Source of the DNA: Candidatus Bathyarchaeota archaeon
GTDB taxonomy: Archaea; Thermoproteota; Bathyarchaeia; Bathyarchaeales; Bathycorpusculaceae
Direction of reading: 5' to 3'
Length of the DNA: 64,000 nt
Assembly (NCBI GenBank): GCA_026014665.1
Contig: JAOZHX010000022.1
Span: 1-64,000 of the forward strand
The position numbers and the translations under genes were made by a program. Shown piece after piece: positions 42,321 through 51,729 of the stretch (positions are counted from its first letter, which is position 1; every line of letters begins with the position of its first letter). The notes under the pieces were generated by a model. It made no database searches. It was not told where the DNA came from and saw only the letters and a list, made by a program, of their open reading frames with translations.

Positions 42321-44030
42321 GTGGCTGGTGGAGAATTGGCACAAGCAAACAACGGCATCGACAAAGACCTAAGCAGCCATATACTAGGGTTCTGTAACCA
42401 TGTTGTAGGTCAATCTAAAGTAACCGCCGTAGCGCTGATGGACAATTATCCTGGGAAATCCTCAAACGGAAAAATATACGAGGTAATGTGCATTGCCGCC
42501 GATTTTAAGCCTAGAATGATGAGTTATCTACGGACATTTAATGAAAAAAGACTGTTTGTTTTTATAGTGGACAGATGGATTTTTGAACGAGATATCGAAC
42601 GCGGCTTTTTAGGGGAGGCTTTTGCAGGCAAACTAATCTTTCCATACTTAGCTTTTTGCGGAAACAACTACTTGCAAGACAAAGAGGTAGCGTTAAAGAA
42701 GCGTTTGATTTCGGAGCTGCTGGAAAATTTAGTGTTAAGTTTTCCTGAGCTTGCGCACCACATTCAGATTAAACCTCAGTACTTTCTCTACGAAGTATTT
42801 TCTAACCGTATACGAGCTTTTCCACTATTAGCTTACGACTTGACTAATTTATCAAGTTGTCTAATACAGAATGAAGCCAAAGCGCTCAGCAGTTATATTG
42901 AAGCCTTAAACCAACTCTCGGCAGAAGGAAAAATTACTTTCTCAGAACAGACTGTAACAATTTCCAAAAAGTTCATAATGAGTTGTCAGGATGTACGTAT
43001 TAGACTTTTAAATTTAGCAAAAAATGCACCACGAACTGTGTTTTCCTCGCTTTTTGGAGTTATGCCTCAGTTAATGAACATCGTATCTCAGAATATTGAA
43101 GTTTTTTTGAGAACACAGAAAATTAATTGGCTTCAGCCATCACCGATTTGCAGATTTGTTGATCCTCAGAAATACGTTTTTTTCCCCACTTCTGCCGGGT
43201 GGGTCTCTTTAGCTGATAAAATTGATGTTAGAGCTTTTGCACGTAACTTGCTTATGAATGGTCGAAACGTAGACATTGCCGTTGAACCTGTCGGTGGCAT
43301 GCTTAATGATGTCTATCTTATCCGAGCATGCAATGAGGAGGGTGAAACGAAGGTTTTGGCTAAACGGTTTAAGGATTGGTCAGGGTTTAAATGGTTTCCA
43401 CTCACCCTTTGGTCTTTTGGTGCACGCTCGTTTGCTGTAACAGGTCAACCACGACTTGCAAAGGAATGCGCAATTAGCGAATATTTGTTAAGTGAAGGAT
43501 TCAAGGTACCCAGGATTTTACATGTAAGCAATGCTGAGCGGTTAATTTTCATGGAATACATAGATGGCGAGAACCTCAGCCAAGCCATCAAACGCATTGC
43601 TACATCAACCAATGAAGACATATATAGAAAAGAACTTGCAAAAATAAGGAACACTGGAGAAATCCTTGCCAAAGTACATTCACGCAACATCTCATTAGGG
43701 GACACTAAACCCGATAACGTCCTTATCAAAGAGGATGGAACCATATACCTTATCGATTTTGAGCAGGCATCTCGAAACGGCGACAAAGCATGGGATATAG
43801 CAGTCTTTCTCTATTACTCTGGTCATTATCTGCAACCGTTTGAGAGCAACGGTAAAGCCGAAGCAATCGCCAAAGCTTTCATAGAAGGGTACCTAAATGG
43901 AGGCGGAAACTTGGAAGATGTGAAGTTAGCGGGCATGCCAAAGTATACGCGAGTGTTTAGCATTTTTACGATGCCAGCGATTATCAAGGCAATTTCCGAT
44001 ACATGCAAAAAAGCAGCATTACCAAAGTGA
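42321..44030 (+). CDS. Bud32/RIO-like kinase-domain protein with novel N-terminal half
   Basis: A 569-aa protein. Residues from about 320 to the end form an atypical small kinase. GGMLNDVYLIR is the glycine-loop equivalent, VLAKRFKD the lysine, FMEYIDGENL the hinge, LGDTKPDNVLI the catalytic loop, and LIDFEQA replaces DFG, as in Bud32 and RIO kinases. The first 150 residues (TAVALMDNYPGKSSNGKIYE, RGFLGEAFAGKLIFPYLAF) recall minimal nucleotidyltransferases, but the usual GS...DxD motif is not evident. GTG starts the frame, with a TTTAAATA box about 30 bp upstream. The RNase J-like gene follows by six bases. Confidence 0.72.
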   Translation: MAGGELAQANNGIDKDLSSHILGFCNHVVGQSKVTAVALMDNYPGKSSNGKIYEVMCIAADFKPRMMSYLRTFNEKRLFVFIVDRWIFERDIERGFLGEAFAGKLIFPYLAFCGNNYLQDKEVALKKRLISELLENLVLSFPELAHHIQIKPQYFLYEVFSNRIRAFPLLAYDLTNLSSCLIQNEAKALSSYIEALNQLSAEGKITFSEQTVTISKKFIMSCQDVRIRLLNLAKNAPRTVFSSLFGVMPQLMNIVSQNIEVFLRTQKINWLQPSPICRFVDPQKYVFFPTSAGWVSLADKIDVRAFARNLLMNGRNVDIAVEPVGGMLNDVYLIRACNEEGETKVLAKRFKDWSGFKWFPLTLWSFGARSFAVTGQPRLAKECAISEYLLSEGFKVPRILHVSNAERLIFMEYIDGENLSQAIKRIATSTNEDIYRKELAKIRNTGEILAKVHSRNISLGDTKPDNVLIKEDGTIYLIDFEQASRNGDKAWDIAVFLYYSGHYLQPFESNGKAEAIAKAFIEGYLNGGGNLEDVKLAGMPKYTRVFSIFTMPAIIKAISDTCKKAALPK

Positions 44031-44036
44031 ATCGTT

Positions 44037-45380
44037 ATGGTAGCAAATAAAACAAAAGTAACCTTCTATGGAGGAGTTAACGAAATAGGAGGAAACAAAA
44101 TCCTGCTCCAAGATGAGAGCACCAAAATTTTTCTCGATTTCGGCATGTCTTTTACAGCTAAAAAACAGTTTTACTCGCCCCCATTTTTAGCACCTAAAAA
44201 TGAGCGAAGCCTCCAAGAGCTCGGAATTTTACCCAAGATTGAAGGCGTCTATAAATTTGAACAAACCTCACCCGATGTAAGCGCAGTGTTTCTTTCGCAT
44301 GGGCACCTGGACCATTCGGCTTATTTGTCATTCATTAAACGGGAAATCCCTGTTTACTGCGGCGAAACCACCCAAACGATTTTGCGTACGCTTAGTGGCA
44401 TAAGAAGGGCTGATCTTGAGTTCAACGTTTCAGACATAAACTTTCATTCTTTTCGTACGGGTGACCGAATAAAGGTTGACGACATAGTGATTGAACCCTT
44501 CCATGTTGACCACTCTGTTCCAGGCGCTTATGGATTTTTGGTCCACACATCTAATGGCACTGTTGTTTACACAGGTGATTTCCGAGATCACGGGGCTAAA
44601 CCTGAGATGTCTTGGGATTTCGTGGAAAAAGCTCGAGAAACAGAGCCTATTGCAGTAATAACTGAAGCTACCAACATGACGGGGGCAACTGTATCTAACG
44701 AAGTTGAAGTAGAGGCGAAACTTGACAAAATTACCTCGCAAGTTGAAGGCATCATGTTGGCTGAGTTTGGCTATTCTGATGTTGATCGTCTCAATACATT
44801 TTATAAAATCGCCAAGAAAAACAATCGATGCTTAGCTGTTTCACTAAAGCAAGCGTTGCTCATAGACGCATTAAGTCACGACAAGCATCTTTCCGTCCCT
44901 GCACTGGATGATGAGGGCTTGTTGATTTTTCGAAAGTCGAAGAAGCGTTATGAGCGGTGGGAAACCCAGCTTATTGAGCGGTTTGATGGCGGCAACAAGA
45001 TTTTTGATGTTTTCGAGGTTTCGAAGCAGCAGTGTAGAATGATTTTGGCTGTATCTTTTTACGATTTAGAGGAGTTGGTCTCGATTCAACCCGCTTCTGG
45101 GAGCTGTTATGTGCTGTCGGCGTCCGAGCCGTTTAATGAGGAGATGGAACTTGACTATGAACGTCTGGTTAATTGGCTTAGCCATTATGGTTTGCCTCAA
45201 TATCACGTGCACGTATCAGGTCACATGATGCCTTTGCAGCTAAAAGCAGCACTTAGAAGAATGGGTACAAAGAGGATTTTTCCCATCCACACCGACAATG
45301 CTGTTCTTTTCAAGAAGTTCATGGGTGATTCAGGCGGTGTAGTTTCGCTTGTAGAAAAAGGCGTCACATACGAACTATGA
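44037..45380 (+). CDS. MBL-fold RNase J-like metallohydrolase
   Basis: A 447-aa protein. FYGGVNEIGGNKILLQ at the start and SHGHLDHSAYLSFI near residue 82 (H-x-H-x-D-H) are the metallo-beta-lactamase zinc site. HVDHSVPGAYGF and VVYTGDFRDHG follow, and the C-terminal VHVSGHMMP and FPIHTDN give the remaining ligands. The arrangement is that of archaeal RNase J or beta-CASP-related nucleases, so RNA is the likely substrate. It follows the kinase-like gene by six bases. A link between that kinase and RNA processing is plausible but unproven. Confidence 0.83.
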   Translation: MVANKTKVTFYGGVNEIGGNKILLQDESTKIFLDFGMSFTAKKQFYSPPFLAPKNERSLQELGILPKIEGVYKFEQTSPDVSAVFLSHGHLDHSAYLSFIKREIPVYCGETTQTILRTLSGIRRADLEFNVSDINFHSFRTGDRIKVDDIVIEPFHVDHSVPGAYGFLVHTSNGTVVYTGDFRDHGAKPEMSWDFVEKARETEPIAVITEATNMTGATVSNEVEVEAKLDKITSQVEGIMLAEFGYSDVDRLNTFYKIAKKNNRCLAVSLKQALLIDALSHDKHLSVPALDDEGLLIFRKSKKRYERWETQLIERFDGGNKIFDVFEVSKQQCRMILAVSFYDLEELVSIQPASGSCYVLSASEPFNEEMELDYERLVNWLSHYGLPQYHVHVSGHMMPLQLKAALRRMGTKRIFPIHTDNAVLFKKFMGDSGGVVSLVEKGVTYEL

Positions 45381-45441
45381 GTTGTTTTTGCTCGGCGAGT
45401 TGTTTATTTACCTTAAAAATATAGAATATTTGTTGATTTTT

Positions 45442-45714
45442 ATGAGCGATAAGGTGTTATTCTATAAGGGTTTGCATAAAGTCAAGGTTATGACTGAAAG
45501 CGAAGGGTATTGGATAGTGGAAGCCTTGGAGGACTTTGACGACTACATGGAAGGCGAAAGAGTAACAGTAAAAACTGGTGAACGCCGCATCGTCCAACCC
45601 AGCGACTTGCATCACAAAAAAGTGCTTTCACCGCCCATTCCCGAACACGTCTATGAAAGGGAACTTGAGAAAAAAGTTAAGCACATTGTTGAGGAAGCCG
45701 AGCGTCAAAAATAA
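45442..45714 (+). CDS. Small conserved-type archaeal protein of unknown function
   Basis: A protein of about 90 aa from ATG at 45442. The track's upstream 20 residues look like translated promoter: AAAAATATAG lies about 20-30 bp before the ATG. The segment VLFYKGLHKVKVMTESEGYWIVEA, MEGERVTVKTGERRIVQP looks like a small SH3-like beta domain. A charged helix follows (YERELEKKVKHIVEEAERQ). The role is unknown. It lies downstream of the RNase J-like gene and may share its transcript as well as have its own promoter. Confidence 0.65.
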   Translation: MSDKVLFYKGLHKVKVMTESEGYWIVEALEDFDDYMEGERVTVKTGERRIVQPSDLHHKKVLSPPIPEHVYERELEKKVKHIVEEAERQK

Positions 45715-45842
45715 CCTTTCCCATAAATAAGAAAACTCTATTCTACCGAGTATACCAGTAAACTAAAAAATTTTCAGATGGTAGTCATCTGCTTATGAGA
45801 TGGATTAGACCTAAAATTCTGATGGCTTTGGAAAAATTGAGA

Positions 45843-46021
45843 GCCTCAACATGCCGCCACATCCACACCATCAAGGCTTCAGCATAGAGCCATGTTGGGC
45901 ATGTGGTGTGGTTCTCTTGTGCCACACCATAACAAGTAAAGGGAAAACGCCCGAACCCAAAAAGCAAACGCCCCAACAAACCACCATGTGGCAACCATAA
46001 AACCGCCACACCCACATAAAA
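45843..46021 (-). repeat. Dispersed structured repeat, copy C
   Basis: Minus-strand copy matching copy B from TTTATGTGGGTGTGGCGG through the end block TGTGGCGGCATGTTGAGG. Two perfect hairpins stand out: TGTGGC/GCCACA with a 12-nt loop, and GGTGTGG/CCACACC with a 10-nt loop. The rest of the 45715-46123 gap shows nothing else I can name. The three minus-strand ORFs here are products of the repeat. Confidence 0.7.
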
Positions 46022-46123
46022 GACAAAAGACATTTACATAACAATGCCAGCAAAACCCACCCTCCAAGAGAGGCTTAAACTGCTGTAAAGGAGGATAAGT
46101 TTCTCTAATCAAATCAGAACTAA

Positions 46124-46300
46124 CTATTCCTCGCCATACCCATGTTCAAGTCTACCATGCGTTTTCTTATATTGAAACTCATGGTCAACCTTTGAAGTGC
46201 CGAAGCGGTTTAGGTGCATCTGCAGGTCCGCTTGGCTAAAAAATATACAAGCGCAATACGGACACTTGAAGTGATTATTATTGTTGGCTGTTTGCGTCAA
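46124..46300 (-). CDS. Small zinc-finger protein downstream of ileS (58 aa, not in ORF track)
   Basis: Read by eye from TTG at 46300 to TAG at 46124. GAGGC, partly made by the ileS stop region, lies six bases before the start, so translation is coupled to ileS. The product begins TQTANNNNHFKCPYCACIFF and continues SQADLQMHLNRFG, giving a C-x2-C...H pattern; later histidines (VDHEFQ, KKTHGRLEH) may complete a site. The rest is charged. A single-finger nucleic-acid-binding protein is likely. It resembles the small finger protein at 12997 only in its Cys-Pro-Phe/Tyr-Cys knuckle. Confidence 0.6.
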   Translation of the reverse strand: MTQTANNNNHFKCPYCACIFFSQADLQMHLNRFGTSKVDHEFQYKKTHGRLEHGYGEE

Positions 46301-46309
46301 ACTATAGCC

Positions 46310-49300
46310 TCAATGAATGTTTATGTAGATTTTTTTGCCGTCCAACTCAGATTCATGCCAATCCGCATCCACATCTCTGCGACTCTGGTGTAAATACACT
46401 TTTCGAGTACGAATCAAACCAGCCATCTCTTCAAGGTAAGGCTCTAAAAGCCCCATGCTTTCCACATCCAACTCGGCGATATGCGCAGAATCTAACACGT
46501 CTGTGGGCATGAACCCCAGCTCTTTACGTAATGCTTGCACACGCCTCGCCAAATCCCGCATAATTCCTTCACCCAGCAATCTATCATCACGTTGCCCACT
46601 CACAAAAACAACCACATCATCCTCTTGGCTGCTTACCCAATTTTCTCCGTCAACATATTCAGGTGTTTGCACAAAATAATCCACTGACTTAACGTTAGTT
46701 AACTCCAGCAGCAAACCCTCAAGGTTCTTGAGAGCATCCAAAGTCTTCTGCGGTGCAACCACAATGGCTTTACTTAACGGCCATCTGCGCTTGAGTTTAC
46801 CAACTTGTCGAGCTGCAAAAGAAACAGATACCGCTCTAAGCAGCAAATCGAAGTCTTCCTCAAGCTTCTTGTTGCGGACTTTTTCGTCAACTACAGGCCA
46901 ATATGCCAAATTTACCGTTTCTGGCAGATTGGATTCAAGCTGCCGATACACTTTCTGATACAATGCTTCACTAAGATAGGGCGTAACAGGATTAAACAGT
47001 AACGTCACAGTCTTCAACGCATGATGTAGCAGCGCATAGATGGTTTGGCGACGCTCAAAAGTTTGCGGGTCATCAGTCCAAAGTTCTTTGCGAATCATGG
47101 GCACATATAGCCGGCTGAGTGTTTCTATGACTAAATCTTCTAAAACTGCCACTGCACAGTTAAATTCGCAGCGTTCCAGCTTTTGAGTGTAATCTTCAAT
47201 CTTACCCTGCAGCTTAGAAAGCAGCCATAAATCAGCAGCTTCAAGCTTATCTGTGCTCAAAGCCCACTGCAAAGAATACTTCGCAGGCGAAAACTCGTCG
47301 AAAGTAGCGTTCTGCATGAAAAACCTGCTCAAATGATAAAGCGTTGACAACACCTGATAAGATCGTTTAGTAAGCTCCTGCAAATCAAAACTCATAAAAT
47401 CTACCGGTGAACACTTGCGCATCATGTAGAAACGACACAAATCTGCAGAATACTTCTCAAGCAACTTATTAGTCTCAATTATGTTGCCCAAGCTCTTGCT
47501 CATCTTTCTGCCTTTCGCATCCTGCGTCAACCCCTGAAACAAAAACGCCCTATACGGTGCAGCAGTCTTCCCAGTCAAGATAACGTATTCAAGCAGCAGC
47601 GAATTAGCCCAACCACGTGTTTGGTCAATGCCTTCAGTTAAAAACTCAGTGGGCACGAACTCCTTAAACTCAGCGTCACTAAAACGTGCATACGGCGAAG
47701 CACCACTGTTATGCCACGTATCCAAAACAAAATCTTCTCGACGCATTATTCCACCGCATCTTTCACACTTAAGCGTTATGCGGTCAACCCAAGGCTTATG
47801 CAACTCAAAATCCGCCGGAATCGGTTCCAAGGCATTCTCGAAGAGTTCTTTTTTGCTTGCGATAAAACGTTTGTTGCCACATTGCTCGCAAGTCCAAATG
47901 GGCAAAGGTGTACCCCAGATGCGTTCGCGACTGATGCACCATGGCTTGCCTTCTTTGAGGAAGGATAGAAAACGGTTCTTGGGTTCATCAAAGAAATATT
48001 GTACATTGTTGGCTGCTTCAAGCACTTTAGCGTTTATCTTGTCTGTTCGCAAAAAGTATTCTTTTCTTGCGAGCCAAACCAGCTTGTGATGACTTCGCCA
48101 GCACGTTGGGTACTCATGCCTAATCTTTGAAACCTTGACAAACGCGTTGCGACTGCGCAATTCCTCAACCACCAACATATCGGCATCCCTAGCAAACACA
48201 CCGGCAAAAACTCCAGCATCCTTGGTGAAATTGACTTCATCGTCAAAGGGCGCGTAAATTGGCACACCTCGGCGCTGAGCAGCCCAGAAGTCGTCTTCAC
48301 CATTGCCAGGAGACAAATGCACCACACCTGTCGCTGTGTTAACATCCACGAAGTCTTCGCCGATGACCTTATGCACGAGCGGATGTTTGGCTTCGTTTTC
48401 CGCTTGCTTTGGAATTATGTCTTTTAATGGGTAATCGTAGGCTGTTCCCTCTAGATTCTTGCCCGGCACAGATTCTATGATTTGATAACGGGTTATTTCC
48501 AGCTCAGCCATCACAGGTTCAACACGTTGCCTAACCATGATCCAGGTTTCATCGCCAACTTTGACTTTAACGTATTCAGCGTTGGGCTGCACTGCAAGCA
48601 TTGTGTCGGTGATGATGGTGAACGGCATGGTTGTCCAGACGAGGAAGAACTCGTTTTTTGTGTTGGCAACTTTGAATTTGAAGTAGAGCGATGGATCTTC
48701 GACTTCTTTGTAGCTGCCTTCGTAACCCACTTCGGCGCTGCTGAGGCTGGTTTGGCATCCGGGACAGTAAGCTACAACGTAATGTCCTTCTTCGAGTAGG
48801 TTTTGGTCCCAGGCTGCTTTGAGAATTTGCCATTCCCGTTCAATGTAGCTGTCCTTGTAGGTCCAGTACGCTTTCTCCTGATTAATGGCTATGCCGAGTT
48901 TGCTGTCGGCTTCAAGCCACATGGCATGGTAGCGCATGATGGCTTTTTTGCATTCTTCGATGAAGCGTTCCATGCCGAACTTTTCGATGGATTCGCGTTT
49001 GTTGCGTACGCCAAGGATTTTTTCGACTTCCAGTTCTACAGGTAAGCCTTGGCAGTCCCATCCTGCCCAAAACGGCATGTAGAAGCCTTGCATGGTTTTC
49101 CATCGGTATCTGATGTCTTTCATGATTCTTCCGCGTGCGTGTCCGATGTGGGGTATGCCGTTGAGAGTGGGGGGTCCTTCGACATAGCCTATGTTGGCTT
49201 TGGCGGTTTTTTGTGTTTGTTCTAGCTTTTGGCGGATTTTGTTTTTGCTCCAGAATTCTCTGATTTCTGCTTCGAGTTCCAGTGGCGTGTAGTTTGCCGG

Positions 49301-49354
49301 TAGAGTTTGGTTTTGGTCCTCTGGTTCGTTTTGGGCGGTCAAGTTTATTACCAA
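46310..49354 (-). CDS. ileS: Isoleucyl-tRNA synthetase
   Basis: A 1014-aa class I synthetase charging tRNA-Ile. The HIGH motif is GIPHIGHARGR near residue 62 and KMSKS is GRKMSKSLGN near 620. WAGWDCQGLPVELEVEK and the long CP1 editing domain (WTTMPFTIITDTMLAVQPN) are typical. A zinc-type cluster is seen in CEQCGNKRF and CERCGGIM. The length and the C-terminal form match the archaeal/eukaryotic-like IleS type. The start is TTG and uncertain; another TTG lies four codons later. Divergent from tRNA-Ala. Confidence 0.96.
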   Translation of the reverse strand: MVINLTAQNEPEDQNQTLPANYTPLELEAEIREFWSKNKIRQKLEQTQKTAKANIGYVEGPPTLNGIPHIGHARGRIMKDIRYRWKTMQGFYMPFWAGWDCQGLPVELEVEKILGVRNKRESIEKFGMERFIEECKKAIMRYHAMWLEADSKLGIAINQEKAYWTYKDSYIEREWQILKAAWDQNLLEEGHYVVAYCPGCQTSLSSAEVGYEGSYKEVEDPSLYFKFKVANTKNEFFLVWTTMPFTIITDTMLAVQPNAEYVKVKVGDETWIMVRQRVEPVMAELEITRYQIIESVPGKNLEGTAYDYPLKDIIPKQAENEAKHPLVHKVIGEDFVDVNTATGVVHLSPGNGEDDFWAAQRRGVPIYAPFDDEVNFTKDAGVFAGVFARDADMLVVEELRSRNAFVKVSKIRHEYPTCWRSHHKLVWLARKEYFLRTDKINAKVLEAANNVQYFFDEPKNRFLSFLKEGKPWCISRERIWGTPLPIWTCEQCGNKRFIASKKELFENALEPIPADFELHKPWVDRITLKCERCGGIMRREDFVLDTWHNSGASPYARFSDAEFKEFVPTEFLTEGIDQTRGWANSLLLEYVILTGKTAAPYRAFLFQGLTQDAKGRKMSKSLGNIIETNKLLEKYSADLCRFYMMRKCSPVDFMSFDLQELTKRSYQVLSTLYHLSRFFMQNATFDEFSPAKYSLQWALSTDKLEAADLWLLSKLQGKIEDYTQKLERCEFNCAVAVLEDLVIETLSRLYVPMIRKELWTDDPQTFERRQTIYALLHHALKTVTLLFNPVTPYLSEALYQKVYRQLESNLPETVNLAYWPVVDEKVRNKKLEEDFDLLLRAVSVSFAARQVGKLKRRWPLSKAIVVAPQKTLDALKNLEGLLLELTNVKSVDYFVQTPEYVDGENWVSSQEDDVVVFVSGQRDDRLLGEGIMRDLARRVQALRKELGFMPTDVLDSAHIAELDVESMGLLEPYLEEMAGLIRTRKVYLHQSRRDVDADWHESELDGKKIYINIH

Positions 49355-49657
49355 CCCCCAAAATACGCATACAGACTATATAAAGTATGAAGCGGCTTTA
49401 GCGGTTGATGTTTTTTGATTTGTTGTTTTTGTTTGAAAAAATCTATAGCCCCCTTTTATATAGTGTTTGAATACGTGTGGTCGTCTTGAGCGAGTTTTTC
49501 TTGCGGTAGTATTCTGTGACCCTTTTTTTCTTTACCTTGCTTGCCTATACATAGCGACGATTTGTTGCTTTGATCTATCCCCCCTCCCCTCTACTTGTTG
49601 TAGCATAAACCGAAAGCTCTAAAAGCGTACATAAACGTATTCTTGCAGAAAAAACTT

Positions 49658-49732
49658 GGGCCGGTAGATCAGTCTGGTATGATCGCCGCGTTCGCAACGC
49701 GGAAGCCGCGGGTTCAAATCCCGCTCGGTCCA
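49658..49732 (+). tRNA. tRNA-Ala (anticodon CGC)
   Basis: Acceptor GGGCCGG pairs with TCGGTCC, including G-U pairs, discriminator A. The anticodon arm CCGCG-TTCGCAA-CGCGG gives CGC. T arm GCGGG-TTCAAAT-CCCGC. 75 nt, no intron, CCA not encoded (next bases CTC). Confidence 0.92.
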
Positions 49733-49866
49733 CTCTCATTTATTTGAGTTAAAAACCCAATGTGCCATCCATTCAAAGTCCCGAATCTGTTCAGGTATGG
49801 GACGTGCATAGAGTTGACTTCAGTTTAGAACTCTGCACTCATTTGATTGATACTTACGTCAGGGCA

Positions 49867-50853
49867 TTATTTTAGGACATAGAGATTTCCAACGCTGTTC
49901 CAAACAAAAGCCTCAGGTAACGCTTTTGCTATGGCAAACATTCCTCTCCAACCAGTACAATGCATGGGCACTATGAGTTTAGGGTTAATTCGTTCCAGCT
50001 CCTTTACTGTCGGCGGGATTTTTTCGTTCTCTTTGCCCGCGAGATGAAAACCACCTAACACTGCATAGACATCATTAATTCCAGAGATGCGCTTCACATA
50101 GACAATTGTATTAATTATGCCTGCATGCGCACAGCCTGAAATAACCACTAATCCTTTGTCCTTTAAGTTGAAGACAACTGCACGATCATCCAAAATCAAA
50201 GGGTCTGGTTGCCATGCCCCATCAATAAGTGCCCGGTGTTGTAAAAAGCCTTTTTCAAAGCTTGTTTCTCGGGGAATTTCTCCTGTTACGAGAGTGGTAC
50301 CGTCAGCGATAAGGTAAGGTTGCTTTGTTTTGATTATCTGCGCTGAAGTCAATTGGGTTTCCGTTGGAAACTGTGGGTAAGCCCTTATAGTTCGGTCGCT
50401 TTTGGCGTTTCCTCTTGTCTTGAACATATCTTCATGAAGGATGAGCGGAAGATTAGGTTTGCCGATTGCTTTCAGAGCTGAAAGTAGACCACCAAAATGG
50501 TCATAATGCCCATGTGACAACGCAATGTAATCGACTTCACTGAGTTCTAAACCCATTCGCCTAACGTTTTCAACGACGCCATAAGCGCTGATGCCAGTAT
50601 CAAATAAGATGCTAACCCTTTTTCCACTGTATAAAACGCGGATAAGCACTGAGAATCCGTGTTCTGCAAAAGGTAATTCATGATGCGTTCTTGCCCACTC
50701 TTCACCATACCTCTTTTTTGTCCATTCCCTAAAGGATTGGACGTCTTTTCGATCTATGGTTGAGAGAAAATCCACTGAATTATCGACTAAGCTGATGATT
50801 TCTAGACCATCAACTTCTTGAACATTAACTTTCCCAATCAGGGTAGTGCTCAT
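49867..50853 (-). CDS. MBL-fold hydrolase, MptD/dihydropterin-ribofuranosyl-aminobenzene-like group
   Basis: A protein of about 328 aa from ATG at 50853. The track start at 50958 would overlap the AsnC gene by 83 bp, and its first residues look like the other gene in a shifted frame. SHGHYDHFGGLLSAL is the zinc motif. FDTGISAYGVVENVRRMG, VVISGCAHAGIINTI, LGGFHLAG and VPMHCTGWRG give the remaining ligands. The pattern is that of the COG1237-type MBL enzymes, annotated as 7,8-dihydropterin-6-yl-methyl-4-(beta-D-ribofuranosyl)aminobenzene-5'-phosphate synthase relatives. It is 22 bp downstream of the AsnC-family gene. Confidence 0.8.
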   Translation of the reverse strand: MSTTLIGKVNVQEVDGLEIISLVDNSVDFLSTIDRKDVQSFREWTKKRYGEEWARTHHELPFAEHGFSVLIRVLYSGKRVSILFDTGISAYGVVENVRRMGLELSEVDYIALSHGHYDHFGGLLSALKAIGKPNLPLILHEDMFKTRGNAKSDRTIRAYPQFPTETQLTSAQIIKTKQPYLIADGTTLVTGEIPRETSFEKGFLQHRALIDGAWQPDPLILDDRAVVFNLKDKGLVVISGCAHAGIINTIVYVKRISGINDVYAVLGGFHLAGKENEKIPPTVKELERINPKLIVPMHCTGWRGMFAIAKALPEAFVWNSVGNLYVLK

Positions 50854-50875
50854 TGGATAACACTTAAAGTTTGGT

Positions 50876-51445
50876 CTATAGGGAGCCTTTGTAGTTGCTT
50901 GTGGTTGGGCATCCGACGCATTTCTGGGTTTCATATCGGTAGCAGGGGTCACATTCAACCTTGCATGGCGTCACCTTCCGCTCTTTGTGAGCCAGATTCT
51001 CTCTTATCTGGAGGAATGGCGAAAAGTATGTGTCGCTTACTGGATAGAATTCTGAACGGCGTATGCCTCTGCTGCACCGGAGCGAGCATTTCTCCATGGA
51101 TATGCTTTCCAGTGTTTCCTGGGTTTCTGCAACAACAAGAGCAATCAGGTTGAAACCGCCTACTGTTTTGAAAATCTGAATTACTCGGGGGCATTGCTCG
51201 AATCGATCTAACAGTTCCTGCATGGCCTCAGCGCTTTCCATTTCAAGCATTATTATTGCTGGATGCAGTTTTAGGGCGCTTGGATTGATCAAAGCAGAAA
51301 CTTTTATGATTCCTTTTTTTATGAGTCGTTCAAGCCGTTTTTTGGTTCCCATGCTTGTGAACCCGGTGATTTTTGACAGTTCTTTAAGCGTTGTTCTTCC
51401 GTCTGCTTGAAGTTGCGCAATTATTTTTTTGTCCACTGTATCCAA
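50876..51445 (-). CDS. Lrp/AsnC-family regulator with cysteine-rich tail
   Basis: A 189-aa regulator. DKKIIAQLQADGRTTLKELS and the recognition helix GFTSMGTKKRLERL form the AsnC helix-turn-helix. Residues 55-125 form the RAM effector domain (VIQIFKTVGGFNLIALVVAE). The C-terminal 35 residues add a cysteine-rich segment (CKVECDPCYRYETQKCVGC), probably binding zinc or an iron-sulfur cluster. Two further Cys occur at KCSLRC. The tail suggests metal or redox sensing. It probably regulates the MBL gene that follows. It also lies about 0.3 kb from the iron-sulfur cluster genes, though on the other strand. Confidence 0.85.
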   Translation of the reverse strand: MDTVDKKIIAQLQADGRTTLKELSKITGFTSMGTKKRLERLIKKGIIKVSALINPSALKLHPAIIMLEMESAEAMQELLDRFEQCPRVIQIFKTVGGFNLIALVVAETQETLESISMEKCSLRCSRGIRRSEFYPVSDTYFSPFLQIRENLAHKERKVTPCKVECDPCYRYETQKCVGCPTTSNYKGSL

Positions 51446-51729
51446 TGCAATCCCTGTTTATTTTATAAACACGATATATTATTAAGGTTTATCTATCAAA
51501 CCATGTTATCAAAGCATGATCTAAATAAAAAAGCTAAGACCAGTATTAAAACTATAAAAATTCAACTACCTGAAAATTCCTTCACTGTAAATTGGAGACA
51601 AAAAAAATGATGTTTATGTTAATATCTTCTTTTTGGCACTTCGAAAGAGACGACACGGATTGTTTTAGGGAACGGGCAGAGGTTTAGATATCCAGAAAAG
51701 GATTGAAAAGTTTATGAGAGCTATTGGGG
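51446..51729. other. Intergenic region upstream of the AsnC gene
   Basis: About 280 bp, with AATATATCGTG-type AT-rich promoter sequence near 51460-51490. A 35-codon plus frame at 51503-51610 is Lys-rich and has no ribosome site; not accepted. Confidence 0.35.

Noticed and set aside
45785-46112. Three minus-strand ORFs over copy C of the repeat
   Set aside because: Same reason: three different frames are open across the same repeat.
51503-51610. Lys-rich 35-codon frame upstream of the microprotein
   Set aside because: No ribosome site or pattern; explained by AT-rich sequence.
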